A stretch of DNA of 64,000 bases from JACPNO01 sp963825405 (GTDB lineage: Bacteria > Acidobacteriota > Terriglobia > Bryobacterales > Bryobacteraceae), in assembly GCA_963825405.1 (NCBI GenBank), contig CAWGTB010000003.1, forward strand, positions 62,001 through 126,000, given 5' to 3'. The notes beneath the pieces are model-generated. The model did not search any database. It saw nothing but the letters and a program-made list of their open reading frames with translations, and was not told where the DNA came from. The translations under genes were made by a program, and so were the position numbers. Positions 9,848-18,606 of the stretch are shown here, in pieces. The number at the start of each line of letters is the position of its first letter. The stretch's first letter is position 1.

Positions 9848-10281
9848 CCGGAACGCAAACCCAGCCGTCCTGGATCCTGCTCGCGGAAGATAACCAGGCC
9901 GATGTCTATCTGGTGCGCGCCTCTTTGAAAGAGCATGGCATCGGCCACGATCTGCGTGTGGTGAAGGACGGCGAAGAGGCAATTGATTTTATTAAGGCGG
10001 CCGATTCAAGAGGGTCGGTTCCCGGTCTTGTCCTGCTGGATCTGAATCTGCCGAAGAAAACCGGTCAGGAAATCCTGGAGCACCTGCGCGACACACCCCG
10101 ATGGGCCGAAGTTCCGGTGATTATTATGAGCTCTTCGGATTCACCCACGGATCGCGCAAAGGCCGCGAGGTTGGGCATTCGTGCCTATTTTCGCAAACCA
10201 TCCCGGCTAGACGAATTTATGCGGCTGGGCGGCATCGTGAAAAAAGTTCTGCAGGAATCGACGCCCTCAGGCACCGAATAA
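9844..10281 (+). CDS. CheY/Rcp1-like single-domain response regulator
   Basis: Receiver-domain protein of 145 residues with no output domain. The acidic pocket is AEDNQADVYL, the phospho-acceptor is D66 in LVLLDLNLP, and the conserved Lys is in FRKPS. The KTGQEILEHLR and PVIIMSSSDS segments are typical of Rcp1-type regulators that partner with PAS/phytochrome kinases. It starts at GTG 9844 overlapping the kinase stop (GTGA), so it is last in the kai operon and the obvious phosphorylation target of the preceding kinase. Confidence 0.92.
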   Translation: MTGTQTQPSWILLAEDNQADVYLVRASLKEHGIGHDLRVVKDGEEAIDFIKAADSRGSVPGLVLLDLNLPKKTGQEILEHLRDTPRWAEVPVIIMSSSDSPTDRAKAARLGIRAYFRKPSRLDEFMRLGGIVKKVLQESTPSGTE

Positions 10282-10401
10282 GGAATGACCGTGCAGCCGA
10301 TCCGCCCAAAAATGCATCGAATTGGGAATTCTTACATCCATTCAATTGGTTTTGAGCTTCGGTTGAATTTTGGCATTGGGCGTGCTCGTTTGGCCAAGGA
10401 A

Positions 10402-10417
10402 CGGCACGGAACTTGCA
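10402..10417 (+). promoter_or_regulatory. Sigma-54-like -24/-12 promoter upstream of egtB
   Basis: The bases CGGCACGGAACTTGCA carry GG at 10403-10404 and GC at 10415-10416 with exactly ten bases between, and the -24 (GGCACG) and -12 (TTGCA) blocks match the RpoN consensus at all but one position. It lies about 40 bases before the egtB start and is on the coding strand. No sigma-54 activator gene is adjacent, so function is inferred from the pattern only. Confidence 0.5.
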
Positions 10418-10455
10418 ACACGATTGTCTGCCTCAAGTTTTGAAGGATGCTCTAG

Positions 10456-11793
10456 ATGCTCGCCGCTCATAGTGCTGCCGGAACTCAGCATCGCCTCCTC
10501 GCCAGCCTGGCCCACGCGCGGTCCGAAACTGACCGGCTCTTCGACCTGGTAAAGCCTTATTCCCTTTACGAAAGGCCTGTTCCCGAGAGGCACAGGATCA
10601 TTTTTTATCTGGGGCACCTGGAGGCGTTTGACTGGAATCTCCTTCACAGGCACCTGCCGAATTCCAAACCGTTTCATCCGGAATTCGATCGGCTATTCGC
10701 GTTCGGCATCGATCCAGTGGGTGGCGGCCTGCCGACAGATCAGCCTGCCGACTGGCCGACAGTGACCCAGGTTCGCGACTACAGAAGCAGGATCCGGCAC
10801 ACTCTCGATGCGGGGCTCGCAATCGGTTGGCAGCCCCACGACGGATCGGAAGAGTTTTCCTCTAGCCTTCTGTTGAATGTGGCAATTGAGCACCGGCTGA
10901 TGCATGCGGAAACATTCACGTACATGCTTCATCAATTGCCGATCGATCGCAAGATTCCGCCGCATGGGCAGGGCAGCCCGCGTACTCCCGGACGGATGGT
11001 GGCTACTTCCCGAATGATGGAAATACCCGCCGGCCCGGCAAGGTTGGGTCTTTCGCGTGACTCCACCAGCTTTGGCTGGGACAACGAATACGAAGCCCAC
11101 ACCGTCGACGTGCCCCGCTTCGCCGTTGACGAACACATGGTAACGAACGGTCAATACCTGCAATTCATCAAAGCAGGAGGCTATGAAGACCGATCTCTTT
11201 GGACCGAGGCCGATTGGCTGTGGAAGACGGGGCACCAGATCACTCATCCCGCGTTCTGGAAGCGAATGGGCGATAGTTGGTCTTACGTGGCGATGTTTGA
11301 CGAGAGGCCTCTACCGCTGGAATGGCCTGTGTACGTAAGCCACGCTGAAGCAAGCGCTTACGCGCGCTGGTCAGGAAAGGCTCTGCCTTCCGAAGCCGAG
11401 TGGCACCGGGCCGCCTATGGAACGCCCGATGGTCACAAGCGCTCCTATCCGTGGGGCGGCGAACCGCCAACCGCTGAACACGGGAACTTTGACTTTCACG
11501 AATGGGACCCGGCGCCGATTTACGCTTTTCCAAATGGGCGCAGCGCCTTCGGTGTTTCTGGCCTGCTGGGAAACGGATGGGAGTGGACGTCAACCCGCTT
11601 TGAACCATTTGTTGGTTTTCAACCGTTTCCTTTTTACCCGGGGTATTCCGCCGATTTCTTCGATGGCAAGCATTATGTGATCAAAGGGGGATCCGCCCGC
11701 ACAGCGGCCAGTATGCTGCGCCGCTCTTTCCGCAATTGGTTCCAACCGCATTACCAGTACGTCTACGCCGGTTTTCGTTGTGTAAGCCGTTGA
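10456..11793 (+). CDS. egtB: Ergothioneine biosynthesis sulfoxide synthase EgtB
   Basis: Non-heme iron enzyme of 445 residues joining a DinB-like N-terminal domain to a C-terminal FGE/sulfatase-modifying fold. It oxidatively couples a thiol (gamma-glutamylcysteine or cysteine) to hercynine. Candidate iron ligands are visible: H54 in GHLEAFDW and the H-x3-H pair H146/H150 in EHRLMHAE. The C-terminal half has the FGE hallmarks LPSEAEWHRAAYG, YPWGG, GNGWEWTSTRFEPF and YAGFRCV. It is followed 19 bases later by egtD, the preceding step. No egtA, egtC or egtE is nearby, so this may be the shorter cysteine-using pathway. Confidence 0.9.
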   Translation: MLAAHSAAGTQHRLLASLAHARSETDRLFDLVKPYSLYERPVPERHRIIFYLGHLEAFDWNLLHRHLPNSKPFHPEFDRLFAFGIDPVGGGLPTDQPADWPTVTQVRDYRSRIRHTLDAGLAIGWQPHDGSEEFSSSLLLNVAIEHRLMHAETFTYMLHQLPIDRKIPPHGQGSPRTPGRMVATSRMMEIPAGPARLGLSRDSTSFGWDNEYEAHTVDVPRFAVDEHMVTNGQYLQFIKAGGYEDRSLWTEADWLWKTGHQITHPAFWKRMGDSWSYVAMFDERPLPLEWPVYVSHAEASAYARWSGKALPSEAEWHRAAYGTPDGHKRSYPWGGEPPTAEHGNFDFHEWDPAPIYAFPNGRSAFGVSGLLGNGWEWTSTRFEPFVGFQPFPFYPGYSADFFDGKHYVIKGGSARTAASMLRRSFRNWFQPHYQYVYAGFRCVSR

Positions 11794-11812
11794 TTGAGTT
11801 TGGGAGCGTGCC

Positions 11813-12781
11813 ATGCTGACTCATGCCGTAGCCACTGATCCTATCGCCGAATTCGCGGAAGACGTACGTGCCGGGCTCAACCGGCGCAGCCAGAAGGAAT
11901 TACCGTCCAAATATCTCTACGACGCGACTGGTTCGGCGCTCTTTGAGGTGATTAGCCTTCTTCCTGAATATGGGCTGACTCGCGCCGACGAGCGGCTATT
12001 GCAGCGCCACGCGTACGACATCGTGGCACGGCTTCCGCGCTCCGTGGTCGTAGCGGAGTTAGGCAGCGGCTCGGGAAAAAAGACCCGGTGGATCCTCGAA
12101 GCTCTTTCCCACCGGGATCCCACGGCGTATTATCCGATCGAGATATCGTCCGCCGCCCTGGCGATGTGCCGGCGCGAACTTGGCGATATCGATTCCGTGA
12201 GCATGGTAGGTTTCGAGCGCGAGTATCTGGACGGCCTGCTGGAGGTGGCGGCCCGGCGTCAGAATGGCCAGCGTATCGTGGTCCTGTTCCTGGGAAGCAC
12301 CATAGGAAACTTCGATCGGCGCGCGGGCGAGCAGTTCCTCAGCGAAATCCGCCGTATTCTGTTGCCCGGTGATTCGCTACTGTTGGGGACCGATCTTGAA
12401 AAGCCGATCCCACAGGTGCTGGAGGCCTATGACGATCCGCTGGGAGTGACGGCGGCGTTCAATCTGAATCTTCTTGCCCGAATCAATCGCGAGCTGGCGG
12501 GCAATTTTGTCCTCCGCCAGTTCAAGCACGCCGCCCGGTATAATGCCGCAGCGCGCAGCGTCGAGATGCACATCGTTTCCACCCAGGAGCAAACCGTCAG
12601 CGTTCCCGTCGCTGGGCTGCAGGTCAGATTGCGAAAGGACGAAACCATCTGGACCGAGAGCAGCCACAAGTATGCAGCCTCCGAGGTGTATCCAATGGCC
12701 GAGGATGCAGGCTTTCAGTGCGAAGCGCAGTGGATCGATCACCAGTGGCCGTTCGCCGAGAATCTTTGGATTGCGCGTTGA
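11813..12781 (+). CDS. egtD: L-histidine N(alpha)-methyltransferase EgtD
   Basis: SAM-dependent methyltransferase of 322 residues that trimethylates histidine to hercynine, the first step of ergothioneine synthesis. Family motifs are clear: KELPSKYLYDATGSALFE near the N-terminus, AELGSGSGKKTR for SAM binding, YYPIEIS, FLGSTIGNF and FNLNLLARINRELAGNF. The C-terminal part carries the histidine-binding segment (TESSHKYA). It directly follows egtB in one transcription unit, which strongly supports both calls. It ends three bases before the convergent DsbD-like gene. Confidence 0.95.
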   Translation: MLTHAVATDPIAEFAEDVRAGLNRRSQKELPSKYLYDATGSALFEVISLLPEYGLTRADERLLQRHAYDIVARLPRSVVVAELGSGSGKKTRWILEALSHRDPTAYYPIEISSAALAMCRRELGDIDSVSMVGFEREYLDGLLEVAARRQNGQRIVVLFLGSTIGNFDRRAGEQFLSEIRRILLPGDSLLLGTDLEKPIPQVLEAYDDPLGVTAAFNLNLLARINRELAGNFVLRQFKHAARYNAAARSVEMHIVSTQEQTVSVPVAGLQVRLRKDETIWTESSHKYAASEVYPMAEDAGFQCEAQWIDHQWPFAENLWIAR

Positions 12782-12784
12782 ACC

Positions 12785-13363
12785 CTAACGAACGGGGACC
12801 AGCGTCTTCAAATCGATGTCTGCGGGCGCGGCCTCCGCGTTGGCCTGGATGATGATTCGGGGAATCGTCAGAGCGACATCGATGTTTTTGCAAATCGTGT
12901 CTGTACAGGCCTGGCCGCGAATCCTGATGCTGGCCGGTGCCGCGCGCAAACGCCGGACCTTGGCAACGAATAGAGCCTGCTGTTCGAACCCCCAACTGTA
13001 CCAGCGCAGATCAGGCTTGGAAAAATCTTTGGGCGGAGACTGAGACCACGGTCCAACTAAGTCCAGGCTCCCGCTCAGGGTGATATCGGTCGGCCGATCG
13101 ATTCCCAGGGACTGCTTGCCAGCGAGCTTCTCCGCGGCCCGTTGGTTATTGTCCATGGCGAAGGTATGCCAGCTTGGTTCGAGCTTTGCCTGCACCACCA
13201 GGAACGGGCCGTCTACCCTGGCCCGGTAGGAAAGACACAAATTCTCGTCGTGCCAGACCTCGACGGCATCGGTCCAGTCGCCTGGCTTGGATGCTGCATC
13301 CAGCTGCGCGGCCACGAGGACTATCAGTGCCGCTGACGTAATGTGCCTGCCCAACTTGTTCAT
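12785..13363 (-). CDS. Exported DsbD-alpha-like (protein-disulfide reductase N-terminal domain) protein
   Basis: Secreted protein of 192 residues with a signal peptide (about 1-23, ending LDAAS). The rest resembles the immunoglobulin-like N-terminal domain of DsbD, which passes electrons to periplasmic partners. The WHTF and WSQSPPKDF segments and the cysteine pair in GQACTDTICKN (C-x4-C) are in the expected region. No transmembrane or thioredoxin part is attached. It is translationally coupled (ATGA at 13360-13363) to the thioredoxin-like/PDZ gene upstream, suggesting they work together in the periplasm. An N-terminal carbohydrate-type role cannot be fully excluded. Confidence 0.7.
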   Translation of the reverse strand: MNKLGRHITSAALIVLVAAQLDAASKPGDWTDAVEVWHDENLCLSYRARVDGPFLVVQAKLEPSWHTFAMDNNQRAAEKLAGKQSLGIDRPTDITLSGSLDLVGPWSQSPPKDFSKPDLRWYSWGFEQQALFVAKVRRLRAAPASIRIRGQACTDTICKNIDVALTIPRIIIQANAEAAPADIDLKTLVPVR

Positions 13364-14620
13364 TTGCGAAAGTTCATCCTGTAGGTTTTCAACGGCAGTT
13401 GCATCCGTTTTCCATCGCGAATCACCGACAGCATAACCGATTCGCCCGCGGTTTTTCGAAGTTTGACATACAACTCGGCGGTATTCGCCAACTCGTCACT
13501 TTCCACGCCGTCCACTCCAAAGATTATGTCGCCCACCTGCAGATCGTGAGCCTTGATCGTCTTGGCAAGGGACGGCACGAATCGAACCTCGCTGGCGAAT
13601 CCGTTCGGCTTCAGTCCCAGCTTGATTTTTTCCGGCTCCGTCAAGGGGCGATCTTCGAGATAGAGCCGCGGGTCAACACTCGACTGCCTGAAACGAAGAT
13701 CGGTCCACCACCAGCGTTGGGGCAGGCTCACCGCCAGCTCCGTGGGCTGGCCGTTGCGTTCGACCGTAAATTGGACCTGCCTGGCCCGGCGGTCGACTTT
13801 GTCGTAGTAGTATTGCAAGTCGCCAAAAGTCCAGACTGCGGTATTGTTCAGTCGCGTAAGGCGATCGCCGGGTTTCATCCCGGCCTCCTGCGCGGCGCCT
13901 CGAACCTCTTTCACCTGCAGCCCCTGAGGCACATCCAGGAATATGCCGAGGGTTTTGATGTCCGGCGAGCGGTACAAGTGCGTCAGCTTATCGAGCGTAC
14001 CGTCCCGCTCGCGCTGCAGATTCTGGAAATCGCCGATCAGATGGCATTCGACGCATTGTCTCTGCGCAAAGGTTCTCTGCACGAGCAGTGGAATCTGCCT
14101 CGGCAATCAGCGGCTTGGGGCGCTGCTCCTTCTTCAACTCGCCTTGCTGGTATTGTCGATGAAGTTCCAGACCTTGCCGCAGCGCCACTTCCAGGCTGTT
14201 CAAATCGAGGTAGGTATCGGCTGACTGCGAATCGCGCCCGCCGTACCTCAAATAGATCTGCTCGTCGGCGTTCATGACGAAATAGTAGATTGCGTTATTC
14301 CAGTCGCGATCGAAAAGGGCGACGTCGACATCGTCCATGCGGGTGATGCGCACGCAGACGTACTGCTGCAGTTGTTTTCCCAACGGTGAATCTTTCGGAG
14401 ACAGCACAACCTGTGCGTCAAAAGTCCGGCCCGAGATTCAAGCCTCGCAGCGAAACTCCACCAATAGGGGCTTATGCGTCTGCCTGGCTTGCTGAACGGC
14501 TTCCTGATAGTCGCCGAGCCAGTTTACGGCCTCGTCTTGCGCCTGTGCCGGGGCGGCGACGAACCCCACAATCCAAGTCAGAAGCGCGTAAAGGCCAAGA
14601 TGTATTTTTCGGGTTGTCAT
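13360..14620 (-). CDS. Candidate selenoprotein: exported thioredoxin-like CxxU / CxxCH / PDZ protein
   Basis: Reconstructed exported protein of about 420 residues. A signal peptide (1-27) leads to a thioredoxin-like domain with KPLLVEFRCEA, then an in-frame TGA (14438-14440), then ISGRTFDAQVVL in the same frame. The TGA sits where the second Cys of a C-E-A-C motif would be (C58, U61), and a SECIS-like hairpin follows. Farther on, one extra G near 14098 shifts the frame; beyond it lie a CVECH motif (CxxCH, heme-c-like) and PDZ-like segments (LGIFLDVPQGLQVKEV, GMKPGDRLTRLN; then LQVGDIIFGVDGVES). It is coupled to the DsbD-alpha-like gene. Alternative: TGA is a point error for TGC. Either reading gives a redox thioredoxin. 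Confidence 0.7.
14397..14440 (-). promoter_or_regulatory. SECIS-like hairpin after the in-frame TGA
   Basis: Read on the minus strand after the TGA, GCACA (14412-14416 region) pairs with TGTGC around a GGT loop (14409-14411). It is extended by GAC/GTC (14417-14419 with 14400-14402) past a single bulged T (14403), and weakly by GGA/TCC. The loop lies 26 bases after the TGA. A short stem with a G-U in the apical loop and a nearby bulged U is what bacterial SelB-binding elements look like, and the distance is within their usual range. Confidence 0.6.
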
Positions 14621-14781
14621 GATCTGTGTGGGCCCAAGGCGAGCGTGAGCCTCTTGGCCATAAGGCGACTCCGGGCCGTCCCGCGTTACGCCGGTACGGA
14701 AGTTGCCACAGCCATCGTATCAGGGATCAGCATGTTCGCAGACGGCTGAAACAAGCGCGTCTGTTATCATGAACATCGCAT

Positions 14782-16401
14782 ATGGCAGGACACAGGATGC
14801 TTCGCCAGGGACTGGCATTGCGAATCCTGTTGTTCTCCTTTTACTTCCTCTGCGTGGTTTTGCTCCAATGGCGAGGAAACGCCTTTGGCAGCGAATTTGG
14901 TGGCAACGCCGATGAGCCTTCGCACTTCATCACGGGGCTCATGGTTCGCGATTACATCGCGGCCGGATTTCCTGGCCCACCCTTGCCCTACGCGCGCAAC
15001 TATTACCTCCATTATCCTGAAGTCGCGCTAGGTCACTGGCCTCCTTTTTTCTATGTAGTCCAAGCCGCATGGACCCTTTTATTCACGGCGTCGCGAACCT
15101 CCGTCATGCTTCTGATGGCCGCGATCACCGCGCTAGTCGCTACCGTGCTATGTGAAGCCTTGCGCGAGGAGTTCTCCCTCCTGCTGGGCATGGGCGCCGC
15201 CGCGCTCCTGATTTCGTTGCCGATCATCGAGGAATTCAGCAGCCTTCTAATGGCCGAAATGCTGGTTGCGCTTCTGGTGCTACTGGCGGTCCTTGCGTAC
15301 GGCCGGTATCTGGACACCGAACGTTGGCAGCCGGCAGTGTGGTTTGGGGTCTGGGCAACGCTGGCGCTACTCACGAAGGGAACTGCTATACAACTCGCGC
15401 TGGTGCCGGTATTCGCCGTGTTGGTCGGCCGGCGATGGCATCTTCTCAAACGTTTTTCGTTTTGGGTTCCTGCGATTCTGGTCGCCGGCATTGCCGGGCC
15501 CTGGTACCTTTGGGTTCCGGGAGCTCAGCACGAATTGGTGTCGCGATTTGGCGGTCTCCACTTTAACCGCGCGAGGTTGCTCGCGACGCCCGCAGCCTGG
15601 GATGGCATGCTCGGCGTGGTCCCGCTGGTTGCCGCCGCGGTGGGACTGCTCTTGTTGGGCCGCCAGATCCTTTCCGGGTCGGCCGCGGGGAAATGGGCCG
15701 CCGGTGCCGGGTTGGTGCTCGGGGCTTATTTGGTCCGCCTGTTCATAGGCGCCTATGAACAGCGGCACCTTCTGGTGAATATCCCGACGCTGTTGATGTT
15801 TGCCGCGGCGTGCGCGGGTTGGTGGTTTCGCCGGCCCATTTGGCAAAAGATGACGGTGGCATCGAAGGCCCTGTTGGCGGGCTTGCCGCTGGTCGCTTTG
15901 ATCAGCTTCAACGTCTACCAGAGTCCGGTGAAGCATCACTACGGATTCTCCGAAGTCGCGCAGGATCTTCTGTCTCGTCCCCCGCTCAAGAATTCTGTCT
16001 TCCTGGTGGCCGGAGCCAAGGGCGAGGGTATGTTCATCACTGAAGTGGCAGCGCGCGAATCCCGGCCCGGACACATCGTGTTTCGCGCCAGCAAAATGCT
16101 GGCCTCCGACGACTGGATGGGCTTGCATTACCAGCCGCTGTTCCAGAATCAGGAGCAGGTGTTGCAGTACCTGGAGAGCATCCCGGTCGGCATCGTCATC
16201 GTCGACGGAGACGGCCGGCGCACGCCCCATGGCCGGCTTCTTTACGAGGGCGTGCAGGCGCATCCGGAAAAGTGGGAGCCTCTTGAGGCAAGCAACTCCG
16301 GCGACATCCTGGTGTATCGGCTGATTGGGCACGAGGGCAAACCCGTGGGCAAGATTCGGATTCCCATGCGGTCCGGCCTTTACGGAAATTTCGAGAATTA
16401 A
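14782..16401 (+). CDS. Membrane glycosyltransferase, GT39/ArnT-like
   Basis: Polytopic membrane protein of 539 residues with about ten hydrophobic segments. The first periplasmic loop contains NADEPSHFITG, the acidic motif expected for the catalytic Asp/Glu of polyprenyl-phosphate-sugar-dependent GT-C enzymes (PMT/ArnT), and GHWPPFFYVVQAAW follows in the usual place. The C-terminal 130 residues are soluble and probably periplasmic. It likely transfers a sugar from a lipid carrier to lipid A, protein or another envelope acceptor; the acceptor is unknown. It stands alone between the divergent thioredoxin-like gene and a convergent gene. A weak GG-N10-GC sigma-54-like pattern lies at 14693-14706. 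Confidence 0.8.
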   Translation: MAGHRMLRQGLALRILLFSFYFLCVVLLQWRGNAFGSEFGGNADEPSHFITGLMVRDYIAAGFPGPPLPYARNYYLHYPEVALGHWPPFFYVVQAAWTLLFTASRTSVMLLMAAITALVATVLCEALREEFSLLLGMGAAALLISLPIIEEFSSLLMAEMLVALLVLLAVLAYGRYLDTERWQPAVWFGVWATLALLTKGTAIQLALVPVFAVLVGRRWHLLKRFSFWVPAILVAGIAGPWYLWVPGAQHELVSRFGGLHFNRARLLATPAAWDGMLGVVPLVAAAVGLLLLGRQILSGSAAGKWAAGAGLVLGAYLVRLFIGAYEQRHLLVNIPTLLMFAAACAGWWFRRPIWQKMTVASKALLAGLPLVALISFNVYQSPVKHHYGFSEVAQDLLSRPPLKNSVFLVAGAKGEGMFITEVAARESRPGHIVFRASKMLASDDWMGLHYQPLFQNQEQVLQYLESIPVGIVIVDGDGRRTPHGRLLYEGVQAHPEKWEPLEASNSGDILVYRLIGHEGKPVGKIRIPMRSGLYGNFEN

Positions 16402-17569
16402 TTACTTCTTTCGAGCCTGACTCTCGATTCCATTACCGAACTGGTTGACGGTTCGCACCAGCTTCCCTTTCGCAAAAAGCATGTCCAGAAGTTTCTCGCT
16501 GTGCAGGGGGCGGCCAAATTCATCCTTTAGACTGCCCACGATCTTCCGGGTCTTAATGTCGATCACGTCGCCGGATGAGATATAAGCGAGTTTGCCATCC
16601 AGCCCGACCGTGATCCAGTAGGGACCTGCCGTGGTCTTGATGCTAGCCGTCTGCCGTGGTGGCATCTGGGTGTTGTCAAAGATGTGAATACAGTTGTTGA
16701 TGCCGTCGACCAGCCACACTTCCTTTTCATCCTGCGTGAGGGCGATGCCATGGCTGGGGCAGCCGTGCGGGATCTTCGGCGGCGGTTTCACCTGCCAATT
16801 CTTCGGCCAGCCGAAACCCTGCACTTCCACGTGTTGGATAATTTTGCCGCTCTGCACATCCGCAATCTCGAATCCCAGCAGGTTATTGGTGTTCGCGTAA
16901 ATCAGCGACGAATCATGATTCAACACGAACGGCCTGATGTTGTCGCTGAAGGTGATCGTCTTTACCAACGTATGCTTTGTGGTCTCGGCGATGCCCATTA
17001 CCGGGCCGTTGGGAGACATGAAAGCGAGCTTGCCGTCCGCGCTTAGATTCAGGTTATGCGCGTCGGGGCTGAGGGGCGATACGACTTTGGTGATCAACGC
17101 GCCGGTCCGCGGATTCACCACGTACCAGAAATCCTTCAGATCCGAGCCGACATACATGAATGTGCCGTCCGGCGAGACTTGCGGGCGCTCACAGCATTGT
17201 CCGTCGTAGACGTTCTCCCAAACCTTTTTCTCGGTGCCCAAGTCGAAGGCCGCCAGCCGGCCGCGGGTCGCCACATAGAACATTTGCGTCACCGGGCTGG
17301 CGTCGACCCCGGAAACCTGTTCTGAGTTCTTGCTGGCCGGAACATCCCAAGTCTGAATTCGTTTGACGAAGTTGTAGTTGTCCCTCGCGTCGAGAACCAC
17401 GATCCCGGTGCCGTTGCGGTCCATGGAACCTTCGAGCGTTCCAGGGACTGCCACATAGATCAATTCCTTATCCGGCGGACCATGGAGGTACTGGCCGAAA
17501 CATGCCGGACGCCATGACCAAGCCGCCCGCAATCAGACACGCCTTTGTACTCCAGTTGAGTCTTGCCAT
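16402..17569 (-). CDS. Exported beta-propeller (YncE/NHL-like) protein, frame break in leader
   Basis: Secreted seven-bladed-type repeat protein of about 388 residues. Blades recur as SPDGTFMYVGSDL, SADGKLAFMSPNG, LTQDEKEVWLVDG and LDGKLAYISSGD. A good signal peptide (MARLNWSTKACLIAGGLVMA) begins at ATG 17569 nine bases after the upstream gene, but the mature part is one frame over. One extra base between about 17495 and 17525 explains it. It may bind a ligand or act as a scaffold; no catalytic residues can be named. It is second in an operon with the DHDPS-fold gene. The stop is immediately next to the convergent GT39 stop. Confidence 0.75.
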
Positions 17570-17578
17570 TTTGCCTTT

Positions 17579-18548
17579 CTATGCTTTCAGCCACGGTTTG
17601 ACTGCATCTAACATCTGACGAATGGTTTCCTTGCCTTTTTCGTCGAGATGGCCGCCCACGTTAGGCTTCTCGCGAGTCCGGTAGGTCTGAAATACGCCGC
17701 GGAGCTGCAAGATGTATTTCAACGATTCAATGCCGTAGACGCTGATTTCGCTAATCAGCATGGAGGCGCGGCCGAATACCTCCATCGCTTCTTTGTGTTT
17801 CCCTTCCTGCCACAAGTCCCAGACGCTGGCATAGAGGTCGGCGAACGAGGCCGCCGGCATCGTGCCCGAAATGCCGCGATTCATCTCGTCGATCATGGTT
17901 CGGCTGTGATTGCCCGTAAAGATTTTTAGTTGGTCCGCACTCTGCTCGCGCAATTCGTGAATACGCAAGAGCGGCTCTCCCGCTTCGTCCTTGACGTAGC
18001 GGAACGTCGGGATGATTTTATACATCTCGATCAGCGTTGCCACGCTCATGTTCCCGACGGCCTGAACAAATAGAGGCAAGTCGGTCGCTTCCCCCACTCG
18101 TTTGTAGTAAGCGACGACGGCCTTCGGATCCTTCTCGTCCAGCAGGGGCCAGCGAGATGATCGCCGCCGCCCCAACCTTCTTCGCTTGAATGGCGTGACG
18201 CACAGCCGCGTCCGTGGTTGGCGCCTGCACGCCCAGTACCAGCGCGGGCCGCAGTTTCTTGGCTTCGGCACCGAGCGCCTCCGCCCCCGCCATCCGTTCC
18301 GATTCCGTGAGCGAAGACCACTCGCTTGCCAATTGCGGCCATACGAAGCCGTGAACTCCTCCACGGTGAATAAACCGGAATTGCTCCGTTAACGCGTGGA
18401 TGTCCAGCTTGTCTGAATCAGTGAACGGGGTTTGCGCGATGGGGAAAATCCCGCGCAGTGGCTTCGCGGTTGCGCTCGCTGGCTGGGCTGCCAAACACAG
18501 CGAGCCGCCTGCCACCAGCTGTAAGAAGCTTCGTCTGGAACTCATCAC
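17579..18548 (-). CDS. Tat-exported dihydrodipicolinate synthase/N-acetylneuraminate lyase family protein, frame break
   Basis: An aldolase-fold (TIM barrel) protein of about 322 residues. The leader SSRRSFLQLVAGGSL is a twin-arginine signal, unusual for this normally cytosolic family. The first half (GIFPIAQTPF..., LVLGVQAPTTDAAVRHA) and second half (DEKDPKAVVAYYKRVGEAT, FRYVKDEAGEPL) lie in different frames; one extra C in the CCCC near 18147 would join them. The Schiff-base lysine is present (YVKDE), but the Tyr of the YNxP motif and the TTGE loop are absent. It is co-transcribed with the beta-propeller gene. Function probably a secreted lyase or a non-catalytic relative. Confidence 0.75.
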
Positions 18549-18606
18549 CGTATTCTATCTGTGAGGATACCTCTGTGCTATTCTGATCACCATTGTTTGC
18601 GCGCGC

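Noticed and set aside
14693..14706. GG-N10-GC sigma-54-like pattern before the GT39 gene
   Set aside because: The -24 and -12 blocks match poorly compared with the one before egtB; such a pattern is expected by chance in GC-rich DNA.
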